Assembly: GCF_004137085.1 (NCBI RefSeq)
Contig: NZ_QYBC01000007.1
Location: 124,001-188,000 of the forward strand
DNA length: 64,000 nt
Direction of reading: 5' to 3'
Source of the DNA: Lichenibacterium ramalinae
Lineage (GTDB): Bacteria > Pseudomonadota > Alphaproteobacteria > Rhizobiales > Beijerinckiaceae
Made by a program: the position numbers and the translations under genes. The notes under the pieces were generated by a model. The model saw only the letters and a list, made by a program, of their open reading frames with translations. It ran no database searches and was not told the DNA's origin. This document shows, piece by piece, positions 25,505-33,542 of this stretch (positions within the stretch are counted from its first letter, which is position 1; every line of letters begins with the position of its first letter).

Positions 25505-25594
25505 AATTCGAAGCCTCGACGTCGACGGCTCGGCGTCTGCGCCATGAGGCCGAGTGCCGCCCGTGTCGCCTCCCGTGTCGCCGGCCCGAGGCCG

Positions 25595-25635
25595 GTCAGG
25601 CTTTTCCCGACACGGGCGGCGGTTTCACCCGACTG
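25595..25635 (+). promoter_or_regulatory. Upstream repeated element, copy 1
   Basis: A 41-bp block: GTCAGGCTTTTCCCGACA followed by CGGG, 11 variable bases, then CCCGACTG. It recurs at 26254 with 32 of 41 bases identical and the same spacing. It lies about 80 bp ahead of the PRC-barrel gene. An inverted copy of part of it (GCCGCCCGTGTCG) lies at 25556-25568, pairing perfectly with 25608-25620. Likely a shared promoter or operator; the binding protein is unknown. Confidence 0.55.
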
Positions 25636-25716
25636 AGCGCGGGCCGCCCCGGGTCCGATATCGGGGCCAGCGACGGGGCGCGACGCAGCCCCGACCGCCT
25701 CACGGAGTGATCCACC

Positions 25717-26154
25717 ATGAAGACTCTCATCGCCGCCGCCGCCCTGTCGTCCCTCGTCGCCGGCTCGGCCTTCGCGGCCGAACCGGCCACCGGCACCATG
25801 GCCAACGGCGCCATGGCCAACGGCGGCATCACCATGGCCGACCACGCCACCGCGACGATCCACTACGTCACGGTTTCGCCGGCCGACATCATGTCGTCCA
25901 AGCTGGTCGGGCAGGACGTCTACAACAACCAGGGCGACAAGATCGGCAACGTCGCCGATCTCGTCATCGACAACGGCAAGACCATCACGGGCATCGTGCT
26001 CAGCGTCGGCGGCTTCCTCGGCATGGGCGAGCATTACGTGCTGATCGAGCCGTCCTCGATGGTGCTCAGCGACAAGAACGGCCTGCACGGCGTCGTCGAC
26101 ACCTCCAAGGACAGCCTGAAGAACGCCCCGGCGTTCAACTACAAGAAGTCCTGA
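25717..26154 (+). CDS. Secreted PRC-barrel domain protein
   Basis: 145 residues. The signal peptide is MKTLIAAAALSSLVAGSAFA, cleaved after AFA. A short low-complexity stretch (TMANGAMANGG) follows, then a PRC-barrel domain from about residue 55: SKLVGQDVYNNQGDKIGNVA, DLVIDNGKTITGIVLSVGGF, then MGEHYVLIEPSSM. Secreted PRC-barrel proteins are abundant in rhizobia and methylobacteria, often stress-induced, with no fixed biochemical role. The gene has one copy of the 41-bp repeated element upstream and a strong 13-bp-stem hairpin just after its stop. Confidence 0.85.
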   Translation: MKTLIAAAALSSLVAGSAFAAEPATGTMANGAMANGGITMADHATATIHYVTVSPADIMSSKLVGQDVYNNQGDKIGNVADLVIDNGKTITGIVLSVGGFLGMGEHYVLIEPSSMVLSDKNGLHGVVDTSKDSLKNAPAFNYKKS

Positions 26155-26161
26155 GCGACCC

Positions 26162-26192
26162 CCATGCCCCGCCGGCCATCGGCGGGGCATGG
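26162..26192 (+). terminator. Strong hairpin terminator after the PRC-barrel gene
   Basis: Perfect 13-bp arms (CCATGCCCCGCCG and CGGCGGGGCATGG) enclose a 5-base loop, 7 bp after the stop codon. Its strength and position fit termination or 3'-end protection, though there is no T-run. Confidence 0.55.
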
Positions 26193-26253
26193 CACGGCGG
26201 CCGTCCGTCGCCCCCGGCCACCGGTCGGCGATGCGGCACCCGGCCCGGTGCTT

Positions 26254-26294
26254 GTCAGGTTTTTCCCGACACGGGTCTCCGCGTTGCCCGACTG
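26254..26294 (+). promoter_or_regulatory. Upstream repeated element, copy 2
   Basis: Second copy of the 41-bp block (GTCAGGTTTTTCCCGACA then CGGG, 11 bases, CCCGACTG). It lies about 125 bp ahead of the small secreted protein at 26419. The identical internal spacing suggests a conserved binding site rather than chance. Confidence 0.55.
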
Positions 26295-26418
26295 CCCGGC
26301 CGGCCCGGGCGACCCATATGTCGATCGACACCATCGCCACCGGCCGTGCCGGGTTTGGCGGAGGCTGCCCCCCGCCGGAGGGTCGCCTCGTCGTTTCCCC
26401 GGCGAAGGACCCATCACC

Positions 26419-26664
26419 ATGACCTTCTCAGCAAAATCCGCGTCGCTGGTCGGCGCCGCGCTGCTGCTCCTCGGTGCCTCGCTCGGCACGGCGGACGCCA
26501 TGCCGGTCGCGCCCATCGCCGCGCAGGCGTCGAGCGTCGAGCCGACCGCCTACATGCACCGCCATTACCCCGGCTACTACAGCCGGTCCGCCCGCCGGTT
26601 CCGCCATGCCCGGCGCAAGTCGCCGAACCGCTTCTGCCAGAACCAGCCGTCCCGCTGCCATTGA
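26419..26664 (+). CDS. Small secreted basic protein
   Basis: 81 residues. A signal peptide spans about 1-28 (hydrophobic SLVGAALLLLGASLGTADA). The mature part is short, rich in Tyr, Arg and His (HRHYPGYYSRSARRFRHARR), and ends in FCQNQPSRCH with two Cys. It is unrecognised as a family, though small Tyr/Arg/His-rich secreted peptides are common in Hyphomicrobiales. The ATG at 26419 gives a good signal peptide. It is preceded by the second copy of the 41-bp element and followed by an 8-bp inverted repeat (26673-26703). Confidence 0.65.
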   Translation: MTFSAKSASLVGAALLLLGASLGTADAMPVAPIAAQASSVEPTAYMHRHYPGYYSRSARRFRHARRKSPNRFCQNQPSRCH

Positions 26665-26828
26665 GGCCCGACCCGTGCCGCGCCAGACCCTGGCCCGGCA
26701 CGGCTTCCGGTCGCGGCCGCGCCCGGCGGGCCGGTGTTGAATCGCAGCTTCAGCCGAAGTCGCTGACCGGGCCCGTGCGGCCTTTGCCGCCCGTGCCGGT
26801 CCCACACTGACCGAAGCCGAGGACCGCC

Positions 26829-27902
26829 TTGCTCCGCCACGCCAAGCTCGCCCTGTTCTGCCTGCTCGGCCTCGCGGTCGCGGCGGCGCTCGCCGCGTCC
26901 CTGCTGCCCGCCGTCCCGACGAAGTGGTGGCTCGTCCGCCTCCTCGATTTCCCGCGCCTGCAGTTCGGCATCGTCACGCTGGCGCTGCTGCCGCTCCTGC
27001 TTCCCTTCGTCCGGAGCTACCCGCGCGCCGTCCTGGCCCTCGCCGCGTCGGCCGTCCTGGCGCTCGCCGTCGACGGCGTCGTGTTGTGGCCCTACCAGTC
27101 CTTCGGCCAACCCGTGCCGGATGCCGAGGCCTGCCCGGCCGACCGGCGCCTGCTCGTGATGATCTCCAACGTGCTGCTGACGAACCGCCAGTCGCAGACG
27201 CTGCTCGGCGAGGTCCGGGCGCACAAGCCCGACATCTTCCTCGCCATGGAGATCGACGACTGGTGGGATAGGACGCTCCAGCCCCTGGCGGCCGACATGC
27301 CCTACGGCGCCACCAAGATCACCGGCTCCTACTACGGCATGCGGCTGTTCTCGCGCCTGCCGCTGGTCGACCCCGACGTGCGCTTCCTCGCCGGCCGCGA
27401 CACGCCCTCGATCGTCACCGGGGTGAAGCTGCGCGACGGCGAGACCGCGACCTTCCTCGGCATCCATCCCCGCCCGCCGCTGGTCGGCCAGTCCGCCCTG
27501 CCGCGCGACGCCGAACTCTATGCCGCGGCGAAGATCCTGCGCGACCGCGACGGCCCGGCCATCCTGGCGGGCGACCTCAACGCCACCCCCTGGGAAGACG
27601 CCGTGCAGAGGACGCGGCGCATCGCCGGCCTCGTGTCGCCGCGCCGGGGCTACGGCTACGTGTACAGCTTCGACGCGCAGTCGTGGTGGGCCAAGTGGCC
27701 GCTCGACCAGATCGACTACAAGCCCGGCTTCCGCGCCCTGTCGCTGGAGCGGCTCGGCCCGGTGGGCTCCGACCACTACCCCTACCTCGTCCACCTGTGC
27801 CGCGACCCGGACGCGAAGGCGCCGGCCGCCGCGCCCGAAAACGAGGACGACCGCGCGCGCGTCGACGAGGCGGACGCCGCCGCCGGGGCCTCCGCGCCGT
27901 GA
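26829..27902 (+). CDS. Membrane-anchored endonuclease/exonuclease/phosphatase family protein
   Basis: 357 residues. The N-terminal ~90 residues hold three hydrophobic segments (LALFCLLGLAVAAALAASLL; FGIVTLALLPLLLPF; AVLALAASAVLALAVDGVVL). An EEP domain follows with its catalytic landmarks: the metal-binding Glu in IFLAMEIDDWW, GDLNATPWEDAV, and the terminal SDHYPYLVHL (Ser-Asp-His). Family members cleave phosphodiester or phosphomonoester bonds in DNA, lipids or inositol phosphates; membrane-anchored forms are numerous and uncharacterised. The TTG at 26829 has GAGG 6 bases upstream. Its stop overlaps the GTG of the next gene (GTGA), so the two are translationally coupled. Confidence 0.85.
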   Translation: MLRHAKLALFCLLGLAVAAALAASLLPAVPTKWWLVRLLDFPRLQFGIVTLALLPLLLPFVRSYPRAVLALAASAVLALAVDGVVLWPYQSFGQPVPDAEACPADRRLLVMISNVLLTNRQSQTLLGEVRAHKPDIFLAMEIDDWWDRTLQPLAADMPYGATKITGSYYGMRLFSRLPLVDPDVRFLAGRDTPSIVTGVKLRDGETATFLGIHPRPPLVGQSALPRDAELYAAAKILRDRDGPAILAGDLNATPWEDAVQRTRRIAGLVSPRRGYGYVYSFDAQSWWAKWPLDQIDYKPGFRALSLERLGPVGSDHYPYLVHLCRDPDAKAPAAAPENEDDRARVDEADAAAGASAP

Positions 27903-28822
27903 CGGCGATCGGCCCGGCCCGGTGGCTCGCCGTCCTGCGGAGCACCTGGGCGGAGATCCGCGACGACCGGGCCTCGATCGTGGCCTCCGGCGTGGCCTTC
28001 CGGGTGGCGCTGGCGCTGTTCCCCGCCATCGCCCTCTTGATCTGGGTCGGCAGCCGAACGGTCGGGCCGGGCGAGGCGAAGGCGCTGGTCCGGACGCTGT
28101 CGGACCTGCTGCCGGACACCAGCCGCTCGGTCGTGAAGGGCGCGGTCGACGCGGCCTTTCACAACAACCCGGCGGACGGCGGCGCGGAGGCGGGCTGGCT
28201 CGGCGGCTTCGCGCCCGTCGCCGGCATCCTGGTGACGCTGTGGACCACCAACAGCGGCACCAAGGCGCTCTTCGCCGCCCTGAACATCGTCTACGACGTG
28301 GAGGAGAGCCGGGGCTTCCTGCGCCGCACCCTCATCACGCTGGCCGTCACCATCGGGGGGCTGACGCTGCTCGCCCTCGCCGTCGGGGCGCTGGCGGTGT
28401 CGCCCGCGCTCCTGGCGCATCTCGGGGTCGGCGACGGCGTCGGGGTCGCCGTGCATCGGCTGCGCTGGCCGGTCCTGTTCGTCGGCTTCGCGGTGGCGCT
28501 GGAGCTGCTCTACCGCTACGCGCCGAACCGCCGGCGCCGGCACTGGCCGCTCATGACGATCGGGTCGACGCTGGCGGCGGGGCTGCTGGTGCTGGGCACG
28601 GCGCTGTTCTCATGGTTCACGGGGCGCTTCATGGCGCTCAGCGCCACCTACGGCTCGCTCAGCACCGTGGTGGGCTTCCTGCTGTGGCTGTGGATCGACA
28701 TCCTCGTCGTGCTCGCCTGCGCGGAACTCGACTCCGTCATCGAGCGGCAGACGGGGCTCTACGGCGACGGGCGCGACCATGGCGACGGGCGCGACCACGG
28801 CGACGCGCCCGCGGGCCGCTGA
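27899..28822 (+). CDS. YihY/BrkB-type inner membrane protein
   Basis: 307 residues, about six membrane helices. The start RSTWAEIRDDRASIVASGVAFRVALALFPAI matches the BrkB/YihY family opening (residues 12-45 or so). Further landmarks are LWTTNSGTKALFAALNIVYD, LLYRYAPNRRRR and TYGSLSTVVGFLLWLWI. The family was once called ribonuclease BN by mistake; its transport role is unproven. The C-terminus carries a short repeat, GDGRDHGDGRDHGD. The GTG start overlaps the stop of the phosphatase-family gene, so the pair forms an operon. Confidence 0.9.
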   Translation: MTAIGPARWLAVLRSTWAEIRDDRASIVASGVAFRVALALFPAIALLIWVGSRTVGPGEAKALVRTLSDLLPDTSRSVVKGAVDAAFHNNPADGGAEAGWLGGFAPVAGILVTLWTTNSGTKALFAALNIVYDVEESRGFLRRTLITLAVTIGGLTLLALAVGALAVSPALLAHLGVGDGVGVAVHRLRWPVLFVGFAVALELLYRYAPNRRRRHWPLMTIGSTLAAGLLVLGTALFSWFTGRFMALSATYGSLSTVVGFLLWLWIDILVVLACAELDSVIERQTGLYGDGRDHGDGRDHGDAPAGR

Positions 28823-28846
28823 CTGTCGCCCGGGCCCGCTGGCCCG

Positions 28847-29527
28847 CTATCCGCCCTCGGCCAGCCCGGCGAGCCAGCCCTTCGCGGCGCCGTAGCGGAC
28901 GATCTCGGCGCGCGAGCGCAGCCCCAGCTTGTCCGACGCGCGCGCCTTGTAGGTTTCCACCGTCTTGACGCCCACGTCGAGGCGGAGGGCGATCTCCTTG
29001 TTGCTGAAGCCCTGGGCGGTGAAGCGCAGCACGTCGGCCTCGCGCGGGCTGAGGGCGCCGTCGGCCGCGGCGGCCTTCTCGGTCGCGGCGGTCTCGGCCA
29101 GCGCCTTGCCGGCGACGGCGGGGTCGAGGTAGATACCCCCCTCCGCCACGGCCCGCACGGCGCGGACGAGGTCCTCGGCGGCCGAGCGCTTGAGCAGGTA
29201 GCCCCGGGCGCCGGCGTCGAGCAACTGCTGCACGTAGGCCCGGTCCTCGTGGACCGTGAGGGTGATGACCCTGACCCCCGGCGCCTCGACGGCCATCCGC
29301 CGGGCGAGGTCGAGCCCGTTGATCTGCGGCATCGAGATGTCGAGCACGGCGACGTCGGGCCGCTCCGCCCGGACGAGGCGCAGGGCCGCGGCGCCGTCCC
29401 CGGCCTCGCCCACGAGGTCGATCTCGGGCGCCGACCGCAGCATGGCCTTGATGCCGGCCAGCACCACGGGATGGTCGTCGGCGAGGGCGACGCGGATGCG
29501 GGGCCGGGCCGGTGCGATCTCGGTCAT
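28847..29527 (-). CDS. LuxR/NarL-family response regulator
   Basis: 226 residues. The receiver domain (about 10-125) has the acidic pair in ALADDHP, phospho-acceptor Asp63 in VAVLDISMP, and the conserved Lys in GYLLKRSA. The C-terminal LuxR helix-turn-helix is in LSPREADVLRFTAQGFSNKE through VGVKTVETYKARASDKLG. Its ATG overlaps the stop of the upstream kinase gene (ATGA), so the two form a coupled two-component system. It binds DNA and regulates unknown targets. Confidence 0.95.
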   Translation of the reverse strand: MTEIAPARPRIRVALADDHPVVLAGIKAMLRSAPEIDLVGEAGDGAAALRLVRAERPDVAVLDISMPQINGLDLARRMAVEAPGVRVITLTVHEDRAYVQQLLDAGARGYLLKRSAAEDLVRAVRAVAEGGIYLDPAVAGKALAETAATEKAAAADGALSPREADVLRFTAQGFSNKEIALRLDVGVKTVETYKARASDKLGLRSRAEIVRYGAAKGWLAGLAEGG

Positions 29528-31572
29528 GCCGCGTCCTTCGCCGTGGGTTCGAGGTCGAGCGGGATGGTGACGAACAGCGTCGTGCCGGCGCCCGGCGACG
29601 TTTCCACCGTGAGCGTCCCGCCGATCTGGTTCAACCGTTCGCGCATGCCGAGCAGGCCGAGCCGCCGCCTTGCGCCCGGCACCGTCGAGGCGGGCACGTC
29701 GGGGTCGAAGCCCGCGCCGTCGTCCTCGATCACGAGGCGGACGCCCCGCGGCCGCCGGTCCAGCACCACGCTGACGGTGCGGGCGCGTGCATGCTTGAGC
29801 ACGTTGGTCAGCGCTTCTTGGACGACGCGGTAGATGGCGGTGGCGACCTCCTCGGGCAGCCGGTCCTCCGAACCGATGACCTGCACGTCCGCATCGACGT
29901 CGTAGCGCGAACTCCAGTCCGCCGCGAGCGCCGCCAGGGCGCGCGGCAGCCCGAGGTCGTCGAGTGCCGTCGGCCGCAGGTCGGAGGCGACGCGGTGGAG
30001 GTCGCGCCCGATCGTCCCGGTCAGCTCCTGCAGCCAGCGCACGCGCTCGCCGAGGTCGGCCCCGGGCGCGCCGCCCGACCCGTCGAGCGCGCGTTCCAGC
30101 CCCTTCAACCCGAGCGACAGGCCGGTGACGTGCTGGCCCACCTGGTCGTGGAGGTCGTGGGCGATGCGCCGCTGCACATCCTCCTGCGCGGCGCCGAGCC
30201 GGCGCAGCAGGTCGGAGCGCTCGGTCTCGGCCCGCTTTTGCCCGCCGATATCGGCCACGATGCCGTGGATCTCGCCGCCGCCGGGGCCCGGCGCGGCGCG
30301 GCCGCGGGCGTGAAACCATCGCGGCGGGCCCGGCGCCGTCACGGTGCGGAAATCCACCTCGAAGGTTTCCTCCGTGTCGAGGCAGCCCTGCGCGGCCGCC
30401 CGCAACGCGTCCCGGTCGTCCGGGTGCACGGCGTCGAGGAAGACCCGGGCCGACCACACGGCCTCGCCCCCGGCGCCGGACCCGGGCAGGTCGAGCAGGC
30501 TCCGGCATCGCTCGGAGCCCGTGACCCGGTCGCGCCCGACGTCCCAGCGCCAGGTGCCGAGGTCGGCGGCGGCGACCGCCAGCGCGGCGCGCTCCTCGCT
30601 GGCTTCGAGCGCCGCGGCGGCCCGATTCGACTCCCGGCGCCGGCTGAGGGCGAGGTCCCGCGCCAGCGTCGTCACCAGGGCGGCGGCGAGGGTGAGGCTG
30701 ACGGCGACGGCGGCGGCGACCGCATAGAGGGCGTGCCGCACCGGTCCATCCAGGGCCTGGCGGGGGATGCCGAGGTGGACCGACCAGCCGCCCGTCGCCG
30801 GCAGCGTGGCAAAGACCGTCTCCACCGGCACGCCGTCCCGGGTCGTCCCCCTGTAGAAGCCCTGCGTGCCCGTCGCGATGGCGCCCCGCACCGAGGCGGA
30901 GGCGGGCAGGCCCACCATGGCGGCATCGTCGAGGCTTCGGGCGACGAGCCTGCCGCTCCGATCCACCACGGCGCCGACCCAGCCCTCGGGGATGCCGGCC
31001 TTGCGGAGGATGTCCCCCACCGCATCGGGCTGCAGCGCCACCGTCAGCACGGCCCGCGACGCGCCGTCCCGCAGCACGGGCACGCGCAGCGCCACGAGGC
31101 TTCGGCCCGACACGGGCCCGACCGGGCCGATGCCGCCGACCGCCGGCGAGCGGTCACGCACCACGGCATCGAAGGTGTCGCGGTCGGCCGTCGGCCCGAG
31201 CGGCGCGCCGAGCGGCCGCAGCAGGTTCAGGACCTGCTCCCCGGCGGGGTCGTCGAGCTCGACCGTGTGCCACAGCGGATGGGCGGCGGCGACGCGCTGG
31301 GCTTCCCGGTAGAAGGCGGGGAGGTCGGGGCCGTCGAGGGCGACGGAGGCGGCGAGCGTTTCCAGCACGCGGATCTGGTCGGTCATCTCGGCGGTGACGC
31401 GCTCGCCGACCAGCGCCACGGTCTCGCCGGCCGTGTGCAGGGCCGCCTTGCGCTGGTCGTCGGCGGAGCGATAGGCGGTCCACCCGCCGAACAGCAGCAC
31501 GGGGATCGAGGCCGCCATCACCAGCGGCAGCAACGGGCCGGACCGGCTCACTGCGGATCCCCCCATCGCCAT
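29524..31572 (-). CDS. Cache-PAS sensor histidine kinase, NarX/DegS (HisKA_3) type
   Basis: 682 residues. A first membrane helix (LPLVMAASIPVLLFGGW) and a second (ALYAVAAAVAVSLTLAAALV) bracket a ~280-residue periplasmic double-Cache sensor domain. A PAS domain follows (FLDAVHPDDRDAL, WFHARG), then the HisKA_3 phospho-acceptor region (QRRIAHDLHDQVGQHVTGLS). The HATPase_c domain contains VVQEALTNVLKHA and GAGFDPD, with LGLLGMRERLNQIGG. Periplasmic Cache sensors usually bind small organic molecules. The start at 31572 is preferred over 31659, which lacks a Shine-Dalgarno. It is coupled by a 4-base overlap to its regulator. Confidence 0.92.
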   Translation of the reverse strand: MAMGGSAVSRSGPLLPLVMAASIPVLLFGGWTAYRSADDQRKAALHTAGETVALVGERVTAEMTDQIRVLETLAASVALDGPDLPAFYREAQRVAAAHPLWHTVELDDPAGEQVLNLLRPLGAPLGPTADRDTFDAVVRDRSPAVGGIGPVGPVSGRSLVALRVPVLRDGASRAVLTVALQPDAVGDILRKAGIPEGWVGAVVDRSGRLVARSLDDAAMVGLPASASVRGAIATGTQGFYRGTTRDGVPVETVFATLPATGGWSVHLGIPRQALDGPVRHALYAVAAAVAVSLTLAAALVTTLARDLALSRRRESNRAAAALEASEERAALAVAAADLGTWRWDVGRDRVTGSERCRSLLDLPGSGAGGEAVWSARVFLDAVHPDDRDALRAAAQGCLDTEETFEVDFRTVTAPGPPRWFHARGRAAPGPGGGEIHGIVADIGGQKRAETERSDLLRRLGAAQEDVQRRIAHDLHDQVGQHVTGLSLGLKGLERALDGSGGAPGADLGERVRWLQELTGTIGRDLHRVASDLRPTALDDLGLPRALAALAADWSSRYDVDADVQVIGSEDRLPEEVATAIYRVVQEALTNVLKHARARTVSVVLDRRPRGVRLVIEDDGAGFDPDVPASTVPGARRRLGLLGMRERLNQIGGTLTVETSPGAGTTLFVTIPLDLEPTAKDAA

Positions 31573-31812
31573 GAGATGCCGCCCGCAGGGTGGCGCTCGG
31601 CCGAGATCTGTCGTGGCCGCAGCATCGGGACCGGTCGGCTGGGGGAATCCATCGACCATGTTTAGGACGTGTGAGGCCGTCGTTGAAGCGGAGCGTCAGG
31701 GAAAACCCGCGAACATAACGATCGCATCGTCTGTGCGTCGGCTCCGGGTCCCACGCCGGTCGCAGATGAGCCGCCCCGCGGGGCGGCTCCGATGGTTTCG
31801 ACGGCGATGGGC

Positions 31813-31998
31813 TTACTTGTGCTTGGCGTGGGCCTTGCCGGAGCTCTCATGCGCCTTGGCGGAATGGCCGTGAGCCTCGTCGGCATGCTTCTTGGCGGCC
31901 GGATGGTCGCCCTTCTCGTGATGCTCGGCGGCGGTCCGATGCGACTTGGCGGCCTTCTCGTGATGCTCGGCGGCTTCGTGATGCGCGGCTTTCGGCAT
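31813..31998 (-). CDS. Small histidine-rich, Ala/Lys/Glu repeat protein
   Basis: 61 residues, 14 of them His. The sequence repeats a short AAEHHEKAA-type unit (HHEAAEHHEKAAKSHRTAAE), then an AHxxSxKAH tail. No signal peptide is seen. Proteins of this kind are common in Hyphomicrobiales and are associated with general stress; metal binding by the His pairs is plausible but unproven. GGGAG precedes the ATG by 6 bases. A stretch resembling an EcfG-type general stress promoter lies upstream. Confidence 0.75.
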   Translation of the reverse strand: MPKAAHHEAAEHHEKAAKSHRTAAEHHEKGDHPAAKKHADEAHGHSAKAHESSGKAHAKHK

Positions 31999-32037
31999 GA
32001 GATGCTCCCGGTCTGAGTTTGTCCTAAGGACCTGCAT

Positions 32038-32066
32038 GAAACACCGGCAGGATGCACAAAGTTTCC
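32038..32066 (-). promoter_or_regulatory. Possible EcfG-like stress promoter of the histidine-rich gene
   Basis: On the minus strand GGAAAC is followed 17-18 bases later by GTTTC, similar to the alphaproteobacterial EcfG consensus (GGAAC, spacer of 16-17, CGTT) but with one extra A in the -35 part. It sits about 40 bp ahead of the start codon. Confidence 0.3.
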
Positions 32067-32247
32067 TATGCTTCGCCCGCGATTTCATCAGGGCGGCGCG
32101 AGCCTTGGTCCCGGTCGCGGCCGGGTGGGTCGGTTTCGGAAGGGCCGGAAAGGCCGCGGTCCCGGCAACCCCCACTTAACGACGTTGGGCTTTGCGGCTT
32201 GTGCCGTCGGCGGGCGTGGCGTTCCGTAGATCAAAGCGGAGCGTCGA

Positions 32248-33501
32248 ATGAGCGGGCATTGTTCTGTCGCCATCGTGGGCGCGGGTCCCTACGGTCTGTC
32301 GATCGCGGCGCACCTGGCCGCCGCCGGCATCGACGCCTGCCTGTTCGGCGACTCCATGCAGACCTGGCGGGAGGGCATGCCGCGGGGCATGGTGCTGAAG
32401 TCGGAAGGCTTCGCGTCGAGCCTGTCGGACCCCGGCGACACGTTCACGCTCGGCCATCACTGCCGCGAGCGCGGGCTGCCCTACGCCGACCTCGGCTGGC
32501 CGGTCCCGGTCGAAGTCTTCGCCGAGTACGGCGTCGAGTTCGGCCGGCGCTTCGTGCCGCGCCGGGACGAGCGCCGCGTGACGCGCGTGTCCCGGGGCCG
32601 CGCCGGCTTCCGCGTCGAGACCGAGGACGGTGCCGTCGTGACGGCCGGCAGCGTCGTCCTGGCGACCGGCATCGCGGGCTTCGCCCGCATTCCCGACGAA
32701 CTGTCGGGCCTGCCCGCCTCGGCCCTGACCCATTCGAGCCGCCACGCCGACTATTCGGCCTTCGCGGGCCGGGAGGTCGCCGTCATCGGGGCGGGGGCTT
32801 CGGCGCTCGACGCCGCCGCGGCGCTGCGGCGCTCCGGCGCCGCCGTGACGCTGGTGAGCCGCCGCGCCGAGGTGCGCTTCCACGGCGGCGGACGGGCGCG
32901 GCGCAGGCGGGACGCCCTGCTGGCACCGCTGACGCCGCTCGGCCCGGGCTGGAAGAAGTGGCTGTGCTGCGAATTGCCCCTGCTGTTCCATGCCCTTCCG
33001 GAGCGGGTCCGCGTCGGCATCGTGCAGCGCTACCTCGGCCCGGCGCCCGCCCATTCCGTGAGGGACGTTATCGAGGGCCACGTGCCCTATTGGCTGCGGA
33101 GCCGGGTGGCGGGCGCGGAGCTCACGCCGCAGGGCCGCGTCGCCCTGCACGTCGAGCAGGAGGGCGCGAGCCGCCGCACGTTGGAGGTCGACCACGTCAT
33201 CGCCGCCACGGGCTACCGGGTCGACCTCGCCCGGCTCGCCATCCTGGATCCCGCCCTGGCCGCCGCCGTCGCCACCGTGGACCGGTCGCCCGCGCTGTCG
33301 CGGCACTTCGAGTCGAGCGTGCCCGGCCTCTATGTCGTGGGGACGCCCTCGGCCTACAGCTTCGGCCCCATGTTCCGCTTCGCCTGCGGCTCCCGCTACA
33401 CGGCGCGGCGGCTCACGGCCCGCCTCCTCGCGACGGCGGAGGCGGGCCGGCGGCCCATGGCCGCCGCGCGCCCCGGCATCCCCGACCTCCAGGTCCCGTG
33501 A
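32248..33501 (+). CDS. FAD/NAD(P)-binding monooxygenase-like oxidoreductase
   Basis: 417 residues. The FAD motif is VAIVGAGPYGLS (Gly11-x-Gly13-x-x-Gly16), the NAD(P) motif VAVIGAGASALDAAAAL lies near residue 175, and an ATGYRVDL block in the second half is the ATGY motif of flavin monooxygenases and amine N-hydroxylases. DSMQTWREGMPRGMVLKSEG is typical of this FMO/SidA-like group. The substrate is unknown. An ATP-grasp ligase gene starts 41 bp downstream on the same strand, so the two likely serve one small pathway. It is divergent from the histidine-rich protein gene. Confidence 0.8.
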   Translation: MSGHCSVAIVGAGPYGLSIAAHLAAAGIDACLFGDSMQTWREGMPRGMVLKSEGFASSLSDPGDTFTLGHHCRERGLPYADLGWPVPVEVFAEYGVEFGRRFVPRRDERRVTRVSRGRAGFRVETEDGAVVTAGSVVLATGIAGFARIPDELSGLPASALTHSSRHADYSAFAGREVAVIGAGASALDAAAALRRSGAAVTLVSRRAEVRFHGGGRARRRRDALLAPLTPLGPGWKKWLCCELPLLFHALPERVRVGIVQRYLGPAPAHSVRDVIEGHVPYWLRSRVAGAELTPQGRVALHVEQEGASRRTLEVDHVIAATGYRVDLARLAILDPALAAAVATVDRSPALSRHFESSVPGLYVVGTPSAYSFGPMFRFACGSRYTARRLTARLLATAEAGRRPMAAARPGIPDLQVP

Positions 33502-33542
33502 CGCGGAGCCCGCCGGCCCCACACCTCCCAGGCGAACCCCGC

